Below, one piece after another: positions 49,181 through 63,450 of a DNA stretch of 64,000 nucleotides (position 1 is the first letter of the stretch; the number at the start of each line of letters is the position of its first letter). A program made the position numbers and the translations under genes. The DNA lies in NCBI GenBank assembly GCA_963580455.1, contig OY756970.1, positions 9,610,001 to 9,674,000 of the forward strand, read 5' to 3'. The stretch comes from Euonymus europaeus. Taxonomy: Eukaryota; Streptophyta; Magnoliopsida; Celastrales; Celastraceae. A model generated the notes under the pieces. It did no database searches and was not told the DNA's origin. It saw only the letters and a list, made by a program, of their open reading frames with translations.

Positions 49181-52100
49181 ACCATCAAAGTTGCTCGGTG
49201 TACACTCTTTATTGTTCTTCTATGTCAAATTTTATGAGTATAAGCTTCCTAGATTATTTCGATGCGAAAACACCAACTTTATAAGACAAATGGACAAAGA
49301 CGTTAAAAGATCCTCCATAGAGATAGTTGAGCAACTTCGAACTATCAAAGTTGCTCGGTGTACACTTTTTATTGTTCTTTTCTGTCAAATTTTACGAGTA
49401 TATGCTTCCTGGATTATTTTGATGCCAAAACCCCAACTATCATTGACAAATGTACAAAACCGTTGAAAGCTACTTCATAGTGAGAGTTGACCAATTCTGG
49501 ACCATCAATGTTGCTCGGTGTACACTTTTTATTGTTCTTCTATGTCAAATTTTACGAGTATAAGTTTCCTAGATTATTTCGATGCCAAAACACCAACTTT
49601 CTTATGACAAAGAGACAAAATCGTTTATAGCTCTTCCATAGAGTGAGTTGAGCAACTTCGGACTATCAAAGTTGCACGATGTACACTTTTTATTGTTCTT
49701 CTATGTCGAATTTTACGAGTATAAGCTTGCTGGATTATTTCGATGCGAAAACACCAACTTTAAAAAATAAATGGACAAAAACGTTAAAGATCCTCCATAG
49801 AGATAGTTGAGGAACTTCGAATCATAAAAGTTGCGCGGTATACACTTTTTATAGTTCTTTTCTTTCAAATTTTATGAGTATATGCTTCCTGGATTATTTT
49901 GATGCCAAAACGCAAACTATCAATGACAAATAGACAAAACCGTTAAAAGCTACTTCATAGTGAGAGTTGAGCAATTCTGGACCATCAAAGTTGCACGGTG
50001 TACACTTTTTATTATTCTTCTATGTCAAATTTTATGTGTATAAGCTTCCTATATTATTTCGATGCCAAAACACCAACTTTTTATGACAAATGGAATAAAC
50101 CGTTTATAGCTCCTCCATAGAGTGAGTTGAGCAACTTCGGACTATCAAAGTTGCACGGTGTACAGTTTTTATTGTTCTTCTATGTCAAATTTTACGAGTA
50201 TAAGCTTTCTAGATTATTTTGATGCGAAAACACCAACTTTAAAAAATAAATGGACAAAAACGTTAAAAGATCCTCCATAGAGATAGTTGAAGAACTTTGA
50301 ATCGTCAAAGTTGCTCGGTGTACACTTTTTATAGTTCTTTTCTTTCAAATTTTATGAGTATATGCTTCCTGGATTATTTTGATGCCAAAACCCCAACTAT
50401 CATTGACAAATGTACAAAACCGTTGAAAGCTACTTCATAGTGAGAGTTGAGCAATTCTGGACCATCAAAGTTGCTCAGTGTACACTTTTTATTATTCTTC
50501 TATGTCAAATTTTACGAGTATAATCTTCCTAGATTATTTCGATGTCAAAACACCAACAGTCTTATGAAAAATAGACAAAACCGTTTATAGCTCCTCCATA
50601 GAGTGAGTTGACCAACTTCAGACCATCAAAGTTGCTCGGTGTACACTCTTTATTGTTCTTCTATGTCAAATTTTATGAGTATAAGCTTCCTAGATTATTT
50701 CAATGCGAAAACACCAACTTTATAAGACAAATGGACAAAAACGTTAAAAGATCCTCCATAGAGATAGTTGAAGAACTTTGAATCGTCAAAGTTGCTCGGT
50801 GTACACTTTTAATTGTTCTTCTCTGTCAAATTTTACAAGTATATGCTTCCTGGATTATTTTGATGCCAAAACCCCTACTATCAATGACAAATGGACAAAA
50901 CCGTTAAAAGCTACTTCATAGTGAGAGTTGAGCAATTCTGGACCATCAAAGTTGCTCGGTGTACACTTTTTATTGTTCTTCTATGTCAAATTTTACTAGT
51001 ATAAGCTTCCTAGATTATTTCGATGCCAAAACACCAACTTTCTTATGACAAATAGACAAAACTGTTTATAGCTCTTCCATAGAGTGAGTTGAGCAACTTC
51101 GGACTATCAAAGTTGCACGATGTACACTTTTTATTGTTCTTCTATGTCGAATTTTACGAGTATAAGCCTGCTGGATTATTTCGATGCGAAAACACCAACT
51201 TTAAAAAATAAATGGACAAAAACGTTAAAGATCCTCCATAGAGATAGTTGAGGAACTTCGAATCATAAAAGTTGCGCGGTATACACTTTTTATAGTTCTA
51301 TTCTTTCAAATTTTATGAGTATATGCTTCCTGGATTATTTTGATGCCAAAACCCCAACTATCAATGGCAAATAGACAAAACCGTTAAAAGCTACTTCATA
51401 GTGAGAGTTGAGCAATTCTGGACCATCAAAGTTGCTCAGTGTACACTCTTTATTGTTTTTCTATGTCAAATTTTATGAGTATAAGCTTCCTAGATTATTT
51501 CGATGCGAAGACACACACTTTATAAGACAAATGGACAAAAACGTTAAAAGATCCTCCATAGAGATAGTTGAGGAACTTCGAATTGTCAAAGTTGCTCGGT
51601 GTACACTTTTTATTGTTCTTTTCTGTCAAATTTTACGAGTATGTGCTTCCTTGATTATTTTGATGCCAAAAACCCTACTATCAAGGACAAATGGACAAAA
51701 CCTTTAAAAGCTACTTCATAGTGAGAGTTGAGCAATTTTGGACCATCAAAGTTGCTCGGTGTACACTTTTTATTATTCTTCTATGTCAAATTTTATGTGT
51801 ATAAGCTTCCTATATTATTTCGATGCCAAAACACCAACTTTTTATGACAAATGGAGTAAACCGTTTATAGCTCCTCCATAGAGTGAGTTGAGCAACTTCG
51901 GACTATCAAAGTTGCACGGTGTACAGTTTTTATTGTTCTTCTATGTGAAATTTTACGAGTATAAGCTTTCTAGATTATTTTGATGCGAAAACACCAACTT
52001 TAAAAAATAAATGGACAAAAACGTTAGAAGATCCTCCATAGAGATGGTTGAGGAACTTCGAATCATCAAAGTTGCGCGGTATACACTTTTTATTGTTCTT

Positions 52101-53064
52101 TTCTGTCAAATTTTACGATTATATGCTTCCTGGATTATTTTGATGCCAAAACCCCAACTATCAATGACAAATGGACAAAACCATTAAAAGCTACTTCATA
52201 GTGAGAGTTGAGCAATTCTGGACCATCAAAGTTGCTCGGTGTACACTTTTTATTGTTCTTCTATGTCAAATTTTACGAGTATAAGCTTCCTAGATTATTT
52301 CGATGCCGAAACACCAACTTTCTTATGACAAATAGACAAAACCGTTTATAGCTCCTTCATAGAGTGAGTTGAGCAACTTCGAACTATCAAAGTTGCTCGG
52401 TGTACACTTTTTATTGTTCTTCTATGTCAAATTTTACGAGTATAAGCTTCCTAGATTATTTCGATGCCAAAACTCCAACTTTCTACGACAAATGGAGAAA
52501 ACCGTTTAAAGCTCCTCCATAGAGTGAGCTGAGCAACTTCGGACCATCAAAGTTGCTCGGTGTACACTCTTTATTGTTCTTCTATGTCAAAGTTTATGAG
52601 TATAAGCTTCCTAGATTAGTTCGATGCGAAAACACCAATTTTATAAGACAAATGGACAAAAACGTTAAAAGATCCTCCATAGAGATAGTTGAGCAACTTC
52701 GAACTATCAAAGTTGCTCGGTGTACACTTTTTATTGTTCTTTTCTGTCAAATTTTACGAGTATATGCTTCCTGGATTATTTTGATGCCAAAACCCCAACC
52801 ATCAATGACAAATGTACAAAATCGTTAAAAGCTACTTCATAGTGAGAGTTGAGCAATTCTTGACCATCAAAGTTGCTCAGTGTACACTTTTATTTTTCTT
52901 CTATGTCAAATTTTACGAGTATAAGCTTCCTAGATTATTTCGATGCCAAAACACCAACTTTCTTATGACAAATAGACAAAACCGTTTATAGCTCTTCCAT
53001 AGAGTGAGTTGAGCAACTTCGGACTATCAAAGTTGCACGATGTACACTTTTTATTGTTCTTCTA

Positions 53065-55312
53065 TGTCGAATTTTACGAGTATAAGCTTGCTGGATTATT
53101 TCGATGCGAAAACACCAACTTTAAAAAATAAATGGACAAAAACGTTAAAAGATCCTCCATAGAGATAGTTGAGGAACTTCGAATCATAAAAGTTGCGCGG
53201 TATACACTTTTTATAGTTCTTTTCTGTCAAAATTTACGAGTATATGCTTCCTGGATTATTTTGATGCAAAAACCCCTACTATCAATGACAAATGGACAAA
53301 ACCGTTAAAAGCTACTTCATAGTGAGAGTTGAGCAATTCTGGACCATCAAAGTTGCTCGGTGTACACTTTTTATTGTTCTTCTATGTCAAATTTTACTAG
53401 TATAAGCTTCCTAGATTATTTCGATGCCAAAACACCAACTTTCTTATGACAAATAGACAAAACCGTTTATAGCTCCTCCATAGAGTGAGTTGAGCAACTT
53501 CGAACTATCAAAGTTGCTCGGTGTGCACTTTTTATTGTTCTTCTATGTCAAATTTTACGAGTATAAGCTTCCTAGATTATTTCGATGCCAAAACACAAAC
53601 TTTCTTATGACAAATAGACAAAACCGTTTATAGCTCCTCCATAGAGTGAGTTGAGCAACTTCGAACTATCAAAGTTGCTCGGTGTACACTTTTTGTTGTT
53701 CTTTTCTGTCAAATTGTACGAGTATATGCTTCCTGGATTATTTTGATGCCAAAACACCAACTATCAGTGACAAATGGACAAAACCGTTAAAAGCTACTTC
53801 ATAGTGAGAGTTGAGCAATTCTGAACAATCAAAGTTACTCGGTGTACAGTTTTTATTGTTCTTCTATGTCAAATTTTACGAGTATAAGCTTCCTAGATTA
53901 TTTTGATGCCAAAACACCAACTTTCTAATGACAAATAGACAAAACCGTTTCTAGCTCCTCCATAGAGTGAAATGAGCAACTTCGGACTATCAAAGTTGCT
54001 CGGTGTACACTTTTTATTGTTCTTCTATGTCAAATTTTACGAGTATAAGCTTCCTAGATTATTTCGATGCCAAAACACCAACTTTCTTATGACAAATAGA
54101 CAAAACCGTTTATAGCTCCTCCATAGAGTGAGTTGAGCAACTTCGGACTATCAAAGTTGCACGGTGTACACTTTTTATTTTTCTTCTATGTCGAATTTTA
54201 CGAGTATAAGCTTGCTGGATTATTTCGATGCGAAAACACCAACTTTAAAAAATAAATGGACAAAAACGTTAAAAGATCCTCCATAGAGATAGTTGAGGAA
54301 CTTCGAATCATAAAAGTTGCGCGGTATACACTTTTTATAGTTCTTTTCTGTCAAAATTTACGAGTATATGCTTCCTGGATTATTTTGATGCAAAAACCCC
54401 TACTATCAATGACAAATGGACAAAACCGTTAAAAGCTACTTCATAGTGAGAGTTGAGCAATTCTGGACCATCAAAGTTGCTCGGTGTACACTTTTTATTG
54501 TTCTTCTATGTCAAATTTTACTAGTATAAGCTTCCTAGATTATTTTGATGCCAAAACACCAACTTTCTTATGACAAATAGACAAAACCGTTTATAGCTCC
54601 TCCATAGAGTGAGTTGAGCAACTTCGAACTATCAAAGTTGCTCGGTGTGCACTTTTCATTGTTCTTCTATGTCAAATTTTACGAGTATAAGCTTCCTAGA
54701 TTATTTCGATGCCAAAACACAAACTTTCTTATGACAAATAGACAAAACCGTTTATAGCTCCTCCATAGAGTGAGTTGAGCAACTTCGAACTATCAAAGTT
54801 GCTCGGTGTACACTTTTTGTTGTTCTTTTCTGTCAAATTGTACGAGTATATGCTTCCTGGATTATTTTGATGCCAAAACGCCAACTATCGGTGACAAATG
54901 GACAAAACCGTTAAAAGCTACTTCATAGTGAGAGTTGAGCAATTCTGAACAATCAAAGTTACTCGGTGTACAGTTTTTATTGTTCTTCTATGTCAAATTT
55001 TACGAGTATAAGCTTCCTAGATTATTTTGATGCCAAAACACCAACTTTCTAATGACAAATAGACAAAACCGTTTCTAGCTCCTCCATAGAGTGAAATGAG
55101 CAACTTCGGACTATCAAAGTTGCTCGGTGTACACTTTTTATTGTTCTTCTATGTCAAATTTTACGAGTATAAGCTTCCTAGATTATTTCGATGCCAAAAC
55201 ACCAACTTTCTTATGACAAATAGACAAAACCGTTTATAGCTCCTCCATAGAGTGAGTTGAGCAACTTCGGACTATCAAAGTTGCACGGTGTACACTTTTT
55301 ATTTTTCTTCTA
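53065..55312 (+). repeat. Higher-order repeat: 1124-bp (7-mer) unit, two copies
   Basis: TCGAATTTTACGAGTATAAG with TTGCTGGATT near 53069 recurs near 54193. The TCTGAACAATCAAAGTTACT variant recurs at 53820/54944 and the GTGAAATGAGCAAC junction at about 53967/55091. Matching stops near 55312, where the second copy reads TCAAATTTT instead of TCGAATTTT. Confidence 0.83.
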
Positions 55313-58005
55313 TGTCAAATTTTACGAGTATAAGCTTCCTAGATTATTTCGATGTCAAAACACCAACATTCTTATGAAAAATAGACAAAACCGTTTATAG
55401 CTCCTCCATAGAGTGAGTTGACCAACTTCAGACCATCAAAGTTGCTCGGTGTACATTCTTTATTGTTCTTCTATGTCAAATTTTATGAGTATAAGCTTCC
55501 TAGATTATTTCAATGCGAAAACACCAACTTTATAAGACAAATGGACAAAAACGTTAAAAGATCCTCCATAGAGATAGTTGAAGAACTTTGAATCGTCAAA
55601 GTTGCTCGGTGTACACTTTTAATTGTTCTTCTCTGTCAAATTTTACAAGTATATGCTTCCTGGATTATTTTGATGCCAAAACCCCTACTATCAATGACAA
55701 ATGGACAAAACCGTTAAAAGCTACTTCATAGTGAGAGTTCAGCAATTCTGGACCATCAAAGTTGCTCGGTGTACACTTTTTATTGTTCTTCTATGTCAAA
55801 TTTTACTAGTATAAGCTTCCTAGATTATTTCGATGCCAAAACACCAACTTTCTTATGACAAATAGACAAAACCGTTTATAGCACTTCCATAGAGTGAGTT
55901 GAGCAACTTCGGACTATCAAAGTTCCACGATGTACACTTTTTATTGGTCTTCTATGTCGAATTTTACGAGTATAAGCTTGCTGGATTATTTCGATGCGAA
56001 AACACCAACTTTAAAAAATAAATGGACAAAAACGTTAAAGATCCTCCATAGAGATAGTTGAGGAACTTCGAATCATAAAAGTTGCGCGGTATACACTTTT
56101 TATAGTTCTTTTCTTTCAAATTTTATGAGTATATGCTTCCTGGATTATTTTGATGCCAAAACCCCAACTATCAATGACAAATAGACAAAACCGTTAAAAG
56201 CTACTTCATAGTGAGAGTTGAGCAATTCTGGACCATCAAAGTTGCTCAGTGTACACTCTTTATTGTTCTTCTATGTCAAATTTTATGAGTATAAGCTTCC
56301 TAGATTATTTCGATGCGAAGACACACACTTTATAAGACAAATGGACAAAAACGTTAAAAGATCCTCCATAGAGATAGTTGAGGAACTTCGAATTATCAAA
56401 GTTGCTCGTTGTACACTTTTTGTTGTTCTTTTCTGTCAAATTGTACGAGTATATGCTTCCTAGATTATTTTGATGCCAAAACGCCAACTATCAGTGACAA
56501 ATGGACAAAACCGTTAAAAGCTACTTCATAGTGAGAGTTGAGCAATTCTGAACAATCAAAGTTACTCGGTGTACAGTTTTTATTGTTCTTCTATGTCAAA
56601 TTTTACGAGTATAAGCTTCCTAGATTATTTTGATGCCAAAACACCAACTTTCTAATGACAAATAGACAAAACCGTTTCTAGCTCCTCCATAGAGTGAAAT
56701 GAGCAACTTCGGACTATCAAAGTTGCTCGGTGTACACTTTTTATTGTTCTTCTATGTCAAATTTTACGAGTATAAGCTTCCTAGATTATTTCGATGCCAA
56801 AACACCAACTTTCTTATGACAAATAGACAAAACCGTTTATAGCTCCTCCATAGAGTGAGTTGAGCAACTTCGGACTATCAAAGTTGCACGGTGTACACTT
56901 TTTATTTTTCTTCTATGTCAAATTTTACGAGTATAAGCTTCCTAGATTATTTCGATGTCAAAACACCAACATTCTTATGAAAAATAGACAAAATCGTTTA
57001 TAGCTCCTCCATAGAGTGAGTTGACCAACTTCAGACCATCAAAGTTGCTCGGTGTACATTCTTTATTGTTCTTCTATGTCAAATTTTATGAGTATAAGCT
57101 TCCTAGATTATTTCAATGCGAAAACACCAACTTTATAAGACAAATGGAGAAAAACGTTAAAAGATCCTCCATAGAGATAGTTGAAGAACTTTGAATCGTC
57201 AAAGTTGCTCGGTGTACACTTTTAATTGTTCTTCTCTGTCAAATTTTACAAGTATATGCTTCCTGGATTATTTTGATGCCAAAACCCCTACTATCAATGA
57301 CAAATGGACAAAACCGTTAAAAGCTACTTCATAGTGAGAGTTGAGCAATTCTGGACCATCAAAGTTGCTCGGTGTACACTTTTTATTGTTCTTCTATGTC
57401 AAATTTTACTAGTATAAGCTTCCTAGATTATTTCGATGCCAAAACACCAACTTTCTTATGACAAATAGACAAAACCGTTTATAGCTCTTCCATAGAGTGA
57501 GTTGAGCAACTTCGGACTATCAAAGTTGCACGATGTACACTTTTTATTGGTCTTCTATGTCGAATTTTACGAGTATAAGCTTGCTGGATTATTTCGATGC
57601 GAAAACACCAACTTTAAAAAATAAATGGACAAAAACGTTAAAGATCCTCCATAGAGATAGTTGAGGAACTTCGAATCATAAAAGTTGCGCGGTATACACT
57701 TTTTATAGTTCTTTTCTTTCAAATTTTATGAGTATATGCTTCCTGGATTATTTTGATGCCAAAACCCCAACTATCAATGACAGATAGACAAAACCGTTAA
57801 AAGCTACTTCATAGTGAGAGTTAAGCAATTCTGGACCATCAAAGTTGCTCAGTGTACACTCTTTATTGTTCTTCTATGTCAAATTTTATGAGTATAAGCT
57901 TCCTAGATTATTTCGATGCGAAGACACACACTTTATAAGGCAAATGGACAAAAACGTTAAAAGATCCTCCATAGAGATAGTTGAGGAACTTCGAATTATC
58001 AAAGT
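54800..58005 (+). repeat. Higher-order repeat: 1603-bp (10-mer) unit, two copies
   Basis: 54800-56405 is repeated at 56406-58005. Shared variants include AAATTGTACGAGTATATGC (54836/56439), CAACATTCTTATGAAAAATA (about 55364/56967), GTACATTCTTTATTG (about 55451/57054) and TTTTATTGGTCTTC (about 55940/57543). It overlaps the tail of the 1124-bp repeat, showing nested exchanges with different breakpoints. Confidence 0.85.
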
Positions 58006-58089
58006 TGCTCGGTGTACACTTTTTATTGTTCTTTTCTGTCAAATTTTACGAGTATATGCTTCCTTGATTATTTTGATGCCAAAAACCCT

Positions 58090-60320
58090 ACTATCAAGGA
58101 CAAATGGACAAAACCTTTAAAAGCTACTTCATAGTGAGAGTTGAGCAATTTTGGACCATCAAAGTTGCTCGGTGTACACTTTTTATTATTCTTCTATGTC
58201 AAATTTTATGTGTATAAGCTTCCTATATTATTTCGATGCCAAAACACCAACTTTTTATGACAAATGGAATAAACCGTTTATAGCTCCTCCATAGAGTGAG
58301 TTGAGCAACTTCGGACTATCAAAGTTGCACGGTGTACAGTTTTTATTGTTCTTCTATGTGAAATTTTACGAGTATAAGCTTTCTAGATTATTTTGATGCG
58401 AAAACACCAACTTTAAAAAATAAATGGACAAAAACGTTAGAAGATCCTCCATAGAGATGGTTGAGGAACTTCGAATCATCAAAGTTGCGCGGTATACACT
58501 TTTTATTGTTCTTTTCTGTCAAATTTTACGAGTATATGCTTCCTGGATTATTTTGATGCCAAAACCCCAACTATCAATGACAAATGGACAAAACCATTAA
58601 AAGCTACTTCATAGTGAGAGTTGAGCAATTCTGGACCATCAAAGTTGCTCGGTGTACACTTTTTATTGTTCTTCTATGTCAAATTTTACGAGTATAAGCT
58701 TCCTAGATTATTTCGATGCCGAAACACCAACTTTCTTATGACAAATAGACAAAACCGTTTATAGCTCCTTCATAGAGTGAGTTGAGCAACTTCGAACTAT
58801 CAAAGTTGCTCGGTGTACACTTTTTATTGTTCTTCTATGTCAAATTTTACGAGTATAAGCTTCCTAGATTATTTCGATGCCAAAACCCCAACTTTCTATG
58901 ACAAATGGAGAAAACCGTTTAAATCTCCTCCATAGATTGAGCTGAGCAACTTCGGACCATCAAAGTTGCTCGGTGTACACTCTTTATTGTTCTTCTATGT
59001 CAAATTTTATGAGTATAAGCTTCCTAGATTAGTTCGATGCGAAAACACCAATTTTATAAGACAAATGGACAAAAACGTTAAAAGATCCTCCATAGAGATA
59101 GTTGAGCAACTTCGAACTATCAAAGTTGCTCGGTGTACACTTTTTATTGTTCTTTTCTGTCAAATTTTACGAGTATATGCTTCCTGGATTATTTTGATGC
59201 CAAAATCCCTACTATCAATGACAAATGGACAAAACCTTTAAAAGCTACTTCATAGTGAGAGTTGAGCAATTTTGGACCATCAAAGTTGCTCGGTGTACAC
59301 TTTTTATTATTCTTCTATGTCAAATTTTATGTGTATAAGCTTCCTATATTATTTCGATGCCAAAACACCAACTTTTTATGACAAATGGAATAAACCGTTT
59401 ATAGCTCCTCCATAGAGTGAGTTGAGCAACTTCGGACTATCAAAGTTGCACGGTGTACAGTTTTTATTGTTCTTCTATGTGAAATTTTACGAGTATAAGC
59501 TTTCTAGATTATTTTGATGCGAAAACACCAACTTTAAAAAATAAATGGACAAAAACGTTAGAAGATCCTCCATAGAGATGGTTGAGGAACTTCGAATCAT
59601 CAAAGTTGCGCGGTATACACTTTTTATTGTTCTTTTCTGTCAAATTTTACGAGTATATGCTTCCTGGATTATTTTGATGCCAAAACCCCAACTATCAATG
59701 ACATATGGACAAAACCATTAAAAGCTACTTCATAGTGAGAGTTGAGCAATTCTGGACCATCAAAGTTGCTCGGTGTACACTTTTTATTGTTCTTCTATGT
59801 CAAATTTTACGAGTATAAGCTTCCTAGATTATTTCGATGCCGAAACACCAACTTTCTTATGACAAATAGACAAAACCGTTTATAGCTCCTTCATAGAGTG
59901 AGTTGAGCAACTTCGAACTATCAAAGTTGCTCGGTGTACACTTTTTATTGTTCTTCTATGTCAAATTTTACGAGTATAAGCTTCCTAGATTATTTCGATG
60001 CAAAAACCCCAACTTTCTATGACAAATGGAGAAAACCGTTTAAAGCTCCTCCATAGATTGAGCTGAGCAACTTCGGACCATCAAAGTTGCTCGGTGTACA
60101 CTCTTTATTGTTCTTCTATGTCAAATTTTATGAGTATAAGCTTCCTAGATTAGTTCGATGCGAAAACACCAATTTTATAAGACAAATGGACAAAAACGTT
60201 AAAAGATCCTCCATAGAGATAGTTGAGCAACTTCGAACTATCAAAGTTGCTCGGTGTACACTTTTTATTGTTCTTTTCTGTCAAATTTTACGAGTATATG
60301 CTTCCTGGATTATTTTGATG
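58090..60320 (+). repeat. Higher-order repeat: 1121-bp (7-mer) unit, two copies plus one displaced copy
   Basis: The series beginning GAGCAATTTTGGACC, then TTATGTGTATAAGC, then ACTTTTTATGACAAATGGAA at 58141 repeats from 59262 (1121 bp). A third copy lies from about 51690 to 52900, 6413 bp upstream. All three share the GATTAGTTCGATGCG variant and the GAGCTGAGCAAC junction. Confidence 0.87.
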
Positions 60321-61849
60321 CCAAAACCCCAACTATCAATGACAAATGTACAAAATCGTTAAAAGCTACTTCATAGTGAGAGTTGAGCAATTCTTGACCA
60401 TCAAAGTTGCTCAGTGTACACTTTTATTTTTCTTCTATGTCAAATTTTACGAGTATAAGCTTCCTAGATTATTTCGATGCCAAAACACCAACTTTCTTAT
60501 GACAAATAGACAAAACCGTTTATAGCTCTTCCATAGAGTGAGTTGAGCAACTTCGGACTATCAAAGTTGCACGATGTACACTTTTTATTGTTCTTCTATG
60601 TCGAATTTTACGAGTATAAGCTTGCTGGATTATTTCGATGCGAAAACACAAACTTTAAAAAATAAAAGGACAAAAACGTTAGAAGATCCTCCATAGAGAT
60701 AGTTGAGGAACTTCGAATCATAAAAGTTGCGCGGTATACACTTTTTATAGTTCTTTTCTGCCAAAATTTACGAGTATATGCTTCCTGGATTATTTTGATT
60801 CAAAAACCCCTACTATCAATGACAAATGGACAAAACCGTTAAAAGCTACTTCATAGTGAGAGTTGAGCAATTCGGGACCATCAAAGTTGCTCGGTGTGCA
60901 CTTTTTATTGTTCTTCTATGTCAAATTTTACGAGTATAAGCTTCCTAGATTATTTCGATGCCAAAACACCAACTTTCTTATGACAAATAGACAAAACCGT
61001 TTATAGCTCCTCCATAGAGTGAGTTGAGCAACTTCGAACTATCAAAGTTGCTCGGTGTGCACTTTTTATTGTTCTTCTATGTCAAATTTTACGAGTATAA
61101 GCTTCCTAGATTATTTCGATGCCAAAACACCAACTTTCTTATGACAAATAGACAAAACCGTTTATAGCTCCTCCATAGAGTGAGTTGAGCAACTTCGAAC
61201 TATCAAAGTTGCTCGGTGTGCACTTTTTATTGTTCTTCTATGTCAAATTTTACGAGTATAAGCTTCCTAGATTATTTCGATGCCAAAACACAAACTTTCT
61301 TATGATAAATAGACAAAACCGTTTATAGCTCCTCCATAGAGTGAGTTGAGCAACTTCGAACTATCAAAGTTGCTCGGTGTACACTTTTTGTTGTTCTTTT
61401 CTGTCAAATTGTACGAGTATATGCTTCCTGGATTATTTTGATGCCAAAACGCCAACTATCAGTGACAAATGGACAAAACCGTTAAAAGCTACTTCATAGT
61501 GAGAGTTGAGCAATTCTGAACAATCAAAGTTACTCGGTGTACAGTTTTTATTGTTCTTCTATGTCAAATTTTACGAGTAGAAGCTTCCTAGATTATTTTG
61601 ATGCCAAAACACCAACTTTCTAATGACAAATAGACAAAACCGTTTCTAGCTCCTCCATAGAGTGAAATGAGCAACTTCGGACTATCAAAGTTGCTCGGTG
61701 TACACTTTTTATTGTTCTTCTATGTCAAATTTTACGAGTATAAGCTTCCTAGATTATTTCGATTGCAAAACACCAACTTTCTTATGACAAATAGACAAAA
61801 CCGTTTATAGCTCCTCCATAGAGTGAGTTGAGCAACTTCGGACTATCAA

Positions 61850-63450
61850 AGTTGCACGGTGTACAATTTTTATTGTTCTTCTAAGTCAAATTTTACGAGT
61901 ATAAGCTTCCTAGATTATTTCGATGCCAAAACACCAACTTTATAAGACAAATGGACAAAAACGTTAAAAGATCCTCCATAGAGATAGTTGAGAAACTTCG
62001 AATCATAAAAGTTTAGCGGTATACACTTTTTATTGTTCTTTTCTTTCAAATTTTATGAGTATATGCTTCCTGGATTATTTTGATGCCAAAACCCCAACTA
62101 TCAATGACAAATAGACAAAACCGTTAAAAGCTACTTCATAGTGAGAGTTGAGCAATTCTGGAAGACCATCAAAGTTGCTCGGTGTACACTCTTTATTGTT
62201 CTTCTATGTCAAATTTTATGAGTATAAGCTTCCTAGATTATTTCGATGCGAAAACACACACTTTATAAGACAAATGGACAAAAACGTTAAAAGATCCTCT
62301 ATAGAGATAGTTGAGGAACTTCGAATTATCAAAGTTGCTCGGTGTACACTTTTTATTGTTCTTTTCTGTCAAATTTTACGAGTATATACTTCCTGGATTA
62401 TTTTGATGCCAAAATCCCTACTATCAATGACAAATGGACAAAACCCCTAAAAGCTACTTCATAGTGAGAGTTGAGCAATTTTGGACCATCAAAGTTGCTC
62501 GGTGTACACTTTTTATTAATCTTCTATGTCAAATTTTATGTGTATAAGCTTCCTATATTATTTCGATGCCAAAACACCAACTTTTTATGACAAATGGACA
62601 AAACCGTTTATAGCTCCTCCATAGAGTGAGTTGAGCAATTTCGGACTATCAAAGTTGCACGGTGTACAGTTTTTATTGTTCTTCTGTGTCAAATTTTACG
62701 AGTATAAGCTTCCTAGATTATTTCGATTCCAAAACACCAACTTTATAAGACAAATGGACAAAAACGTTAAAAGATCCTCCATAGAGATAGTTGAGAAACT
62801 TTGAATCATAAAAGTTTAGCGGTATACACTTTTTATTGTTCTTTTCTTTCAAATTTTATGAGTATATGCTTCCTGGATTATTTTGATGCCAAAACCCCAA
62901 CTATCAATGACAAATAGACAAAACCGTTAAAAGCTACTTCATAGTGAGAGTTGAGCAATTCTGGACCATCAAAATTGCTCGGTGTACACTCTTTATTGTT
63001 CTTCTATGTCAAATTTTATGAGTATAAGCTTCCTAGATTATTTCAATGCGAAAACACACACTTTATAAGACAAATGGACAAAAACGTTAAAAGATCCTCC
63101 ATAGAGATAGTTGAGGAACTTCGAATTATCAAAGTTGCTCGGTGTACACTTTTTATTGTTCTTTTCTGTCAAATTTTACGAGTATATGCTTCCTGGATTA
63201 TTTTGATGCCAAAATCCCTACTATCAATGACAAATGGACAAAACCTTTAAAAGCTACTTCATAGTGAGAGTTGAGCAATTTTGGACCATCAAAGTTGCTC
63301 GGTGTACACTTTTTATTATTCTTCTATGTCAAATTTTATGTGTATAAGCTTCCTATATTATTTCGATGCCAAAACACCAACTTTTTATGACAAATGGACA
63401 AAACCGTTTATAGCTCCTCCATAGAGTGAGTTGAGCAACTTCGGACTATC
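61850..63450 (+). repeat. Higher-order repeat: 800-bp (5-mer) unit, two copies
   Basis: AAAGTTTAGCGGTATACAC at about 62010 recurs at about 62813. The GAGCAATTTTGGACC monomer recurs at 62472/63272. A 3-bp insertion (AGA in GGAAGACCATC, near 62161) is private to the first copy and makes the local offset 803 bp. Confidence 0.83.
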
